A stretch of DNA of 6,793 nucleotides from Synechococcus sp. UW140 (GTDB lineage: Bacteria; Cyanobacteriota; Cyanobacteriia; PCC-6307; Cyanobiaceae). This document shows, piece after piece, positions 5,913-6,793 of the stretch. The notes under the pieces were generated by a model. It did not search any database, was not told where the DNA came from, and saw nothing but the letters and a program-made list of their open reading frames with translations. The DNA lies in NCBI GenBank assembly GCA_945878795.1, contig CAMDWF010000125.1, forward strand, positions 1 to 6,793, in the 5' to 3' direction. Within the stretch, counting starts at the first letter, position 1, and every line of letters starts with the position of its first letter. The position numbers were made by a program, and so were the translations under genes.

Positions 5913-6793
5913 GTGACCCGAGCCGGTGCGCCCCTGCTTCCAGCGCCTGGGGGCGACCCAACGTTAGGTGGACTGGTGCCACTGGGTACCCGTGCTTTAG
6001 AAAGCGGGCCGGCGGAGCAAGGCCAAATAGGCTTTTCTCCCCTAGCCGGTGAAAGCCGAGAAAAAGGCATTCAAAATCTGCTGCGTACCATTAAACGCCG
6101 ACAAACCCTTTTTCTATTCACTTCAGCCCTTGTCTCTGGCGCCTTAGCCCTCAACACAATTAGAGAACGTATATTCAAGCCAGTTTATCAAGGTTCCTTC
6201 CAGCTTCAAATAAGTAGCCCATTTGACGAAGGTGGTTCGCCGGTTGCAGGAGATGGAGGCAAGATAGAAGCCATTGCACGGTACAAGCAGAGATTTGATG
6301 TTCCAAGCCTGATGGTCCTTTTGCGTAGTCCCTATCTGACCGCCCCCGTCGCGACCAGGCTTGGCTTATCTAATGAAGAAATTGCTAATAACCTAAGCAT
6401 GGATACGGCAGGTGTGCAAAATGTAATACAAGTCGATCTTCGCTGGCCAGATCCGACAAAAGGGAAAGCCGTGCTTAGCGCATTAGCAAACGATTATGTT
6501 GCTTTTTCTCTCTCCCAACGCCAAGCGACCCTAAACTCAGGCGTCAAATATCTTGATCAACAAGCCCCAGCTATTTTACGAGATGTGGCCACACTCGAAA
6601 CCCAGCTAAGCCGCTTTCGCGAAATCAATAAAATGGTGGACCCGATTGCCATGGTCTCCACAATTGAAAGTCGGCGCAACTCACTCGCCAATGAATGGCA
6701 AAACCTACAAATTGAGCAAGCCAAACTCGAAAGTGAACTTAAATCTATCGAGTCTGGGCGCTTATCGTTTACGCCAAGTGGCGCCCCATCTGC
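5913..6793 (+). CDS. Wzc/Wzz-type chain-length determinant (polysaccharide co-polymerase), C-terminus cut by window edge
   Basis: Proteins of this family sit in the inner membrane, set polysaccharide chain length and dock with the Wza-type exporter; the Wzc subgroup also has a C-terminal cytoplasmic tyrosine kinase. The frame is open for 293 codons to the right edge. After a cytoplasmic leader comes LLRTIKRRQ (residues 56-64), then a membrane helix (about 65-82, FLFTSALVSGALAL). The Wzz-type periplasmic domain opens with VYQGSFQLQISSP (91-103). Residues 132-150 (SLMVLLRSPYLTAPVATRL) and 187-200 (VLSALANDYVAFSL) are typical of the family, and 210-285 form a predicted coiled coil (many Glu, Gln, Leu and Arg). 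The second membrane helix and any kinase domain lie outside the window, so Wzc versus kinase-less Wzz cannot be decided. GTG at 5913 is preceded by an in-frame stop at 5904-5906; the only other nearby start is GTG at 5976. Its GC content is clearly lower than that of the era region. Confidence 0.9.
   Translation, partial: MTRAGAPLLPAPGGDPTLGGLVPLGTRALESGPAEQGQIGFSPLAGESREKGIQNLLRTIKRRQTLFLFTSALVSGALALNTIRERIFKPVYQGSFQLQISSPFDEGGSPVAGDGGKIEAIARYKQRFDVPSLMVLLRSPYLTAPVATRLGLSNEEIANNLSMDTAGVQNVIQVDLRWPDPTKGKAVLSALANDYVAFSLSQRQATLNSGVKYLDQQAPAILRDVATLETQLSRFREINKMVDPIAMVSTIESRRNSLANEWQNLQIEQAKLESELKSIESGRLSFTPSGAPS

Noticed and set aside
5882..6070. Minus-strand open frame of 62 codons in the divergent region
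   Set aside because: It is mostly antisense to the N-terminus of the Wzc-like gene and Pro/Gly/Ser-rich without recognisable features.
1..6793. tRNA, rRNA, CRISPR array, insertion sequence or prophage signals
   Set aside because: Reading both strands gave no CCA-ended cloverleaf-like segment, no regularly spaced repeats, no transposase or integrase motifs and no terminal inverted repeats.

Overview
The window looks like the chromosome of a unicellular cyanobacterium of the Synechococcus/Cyanobium/Vulcanococcus type. The main clues are a CpcS/CpeS-family phycobiliprotein lyase placed between era and trmD, the generally high GC of the housekeeping part, and a Wza/Wzc-type polysaccharide export locus whose proteins read like cyanobacterial members. 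The genus is an inference; no rRNA is present.

Left part (1-1884, minus strand): era, a CpcS/CpeS-family chromophore lyase gene and trmD (cut by the left edge) run in that order, with gaps of 33 and 13 nt. They are very probably one transcript combining ribosome assembly/cell-cycle GTPase, pigment attachment and tRNA methylation. The lyase has no ATG or GTG start and must begin at TTG, unless it is entered by frameshift from a short ATG frame just after the era stop.

Middle (1885-2552): 56 nt separate era from a divergent gene for a 186-residue conserved-looking protein of unknown function. This gene converges on the next locus across an AT-rich 51-nt gap holding a weak bidirectional terminator candidate.

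Right part (2553-6793): an envelope polysaccharide-export locus. Reading leftward on the minus strand are a Wza-type exporter (Poly_export plus two SLBB domains), a 415-residue protein with an N-terminal hydrophobic anchor, a possible divergent TonB-C-like segment and a 100-residue Pro/Ala tail, and a small outer-membrane beta-barrel protein overlapping it by TGATG. Divergently, a Wzc/Wzz-type chain-length determinant (co-polymerase) starts at 5913 and runs off the right edge. The Wza- and Wzc-like products would form the trans-envelope export conduit. The other two are candidate accessory envelope parts: an inner-membrane-anchored Pro-rich protein paired with an outer-membrane barrel. This pair is the least explained and most interesting content of the window.

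Hand counts of 60-base blocks show GC of about 67-77% in era and the lyase, but about 42-45% in the 3' end of the wza-like gene and in the wzc-like gene. This suggests that the export locus has a different compositional history. No tRNA, rRNA, CRISPR array, insertion sequence or attachment site was seen.
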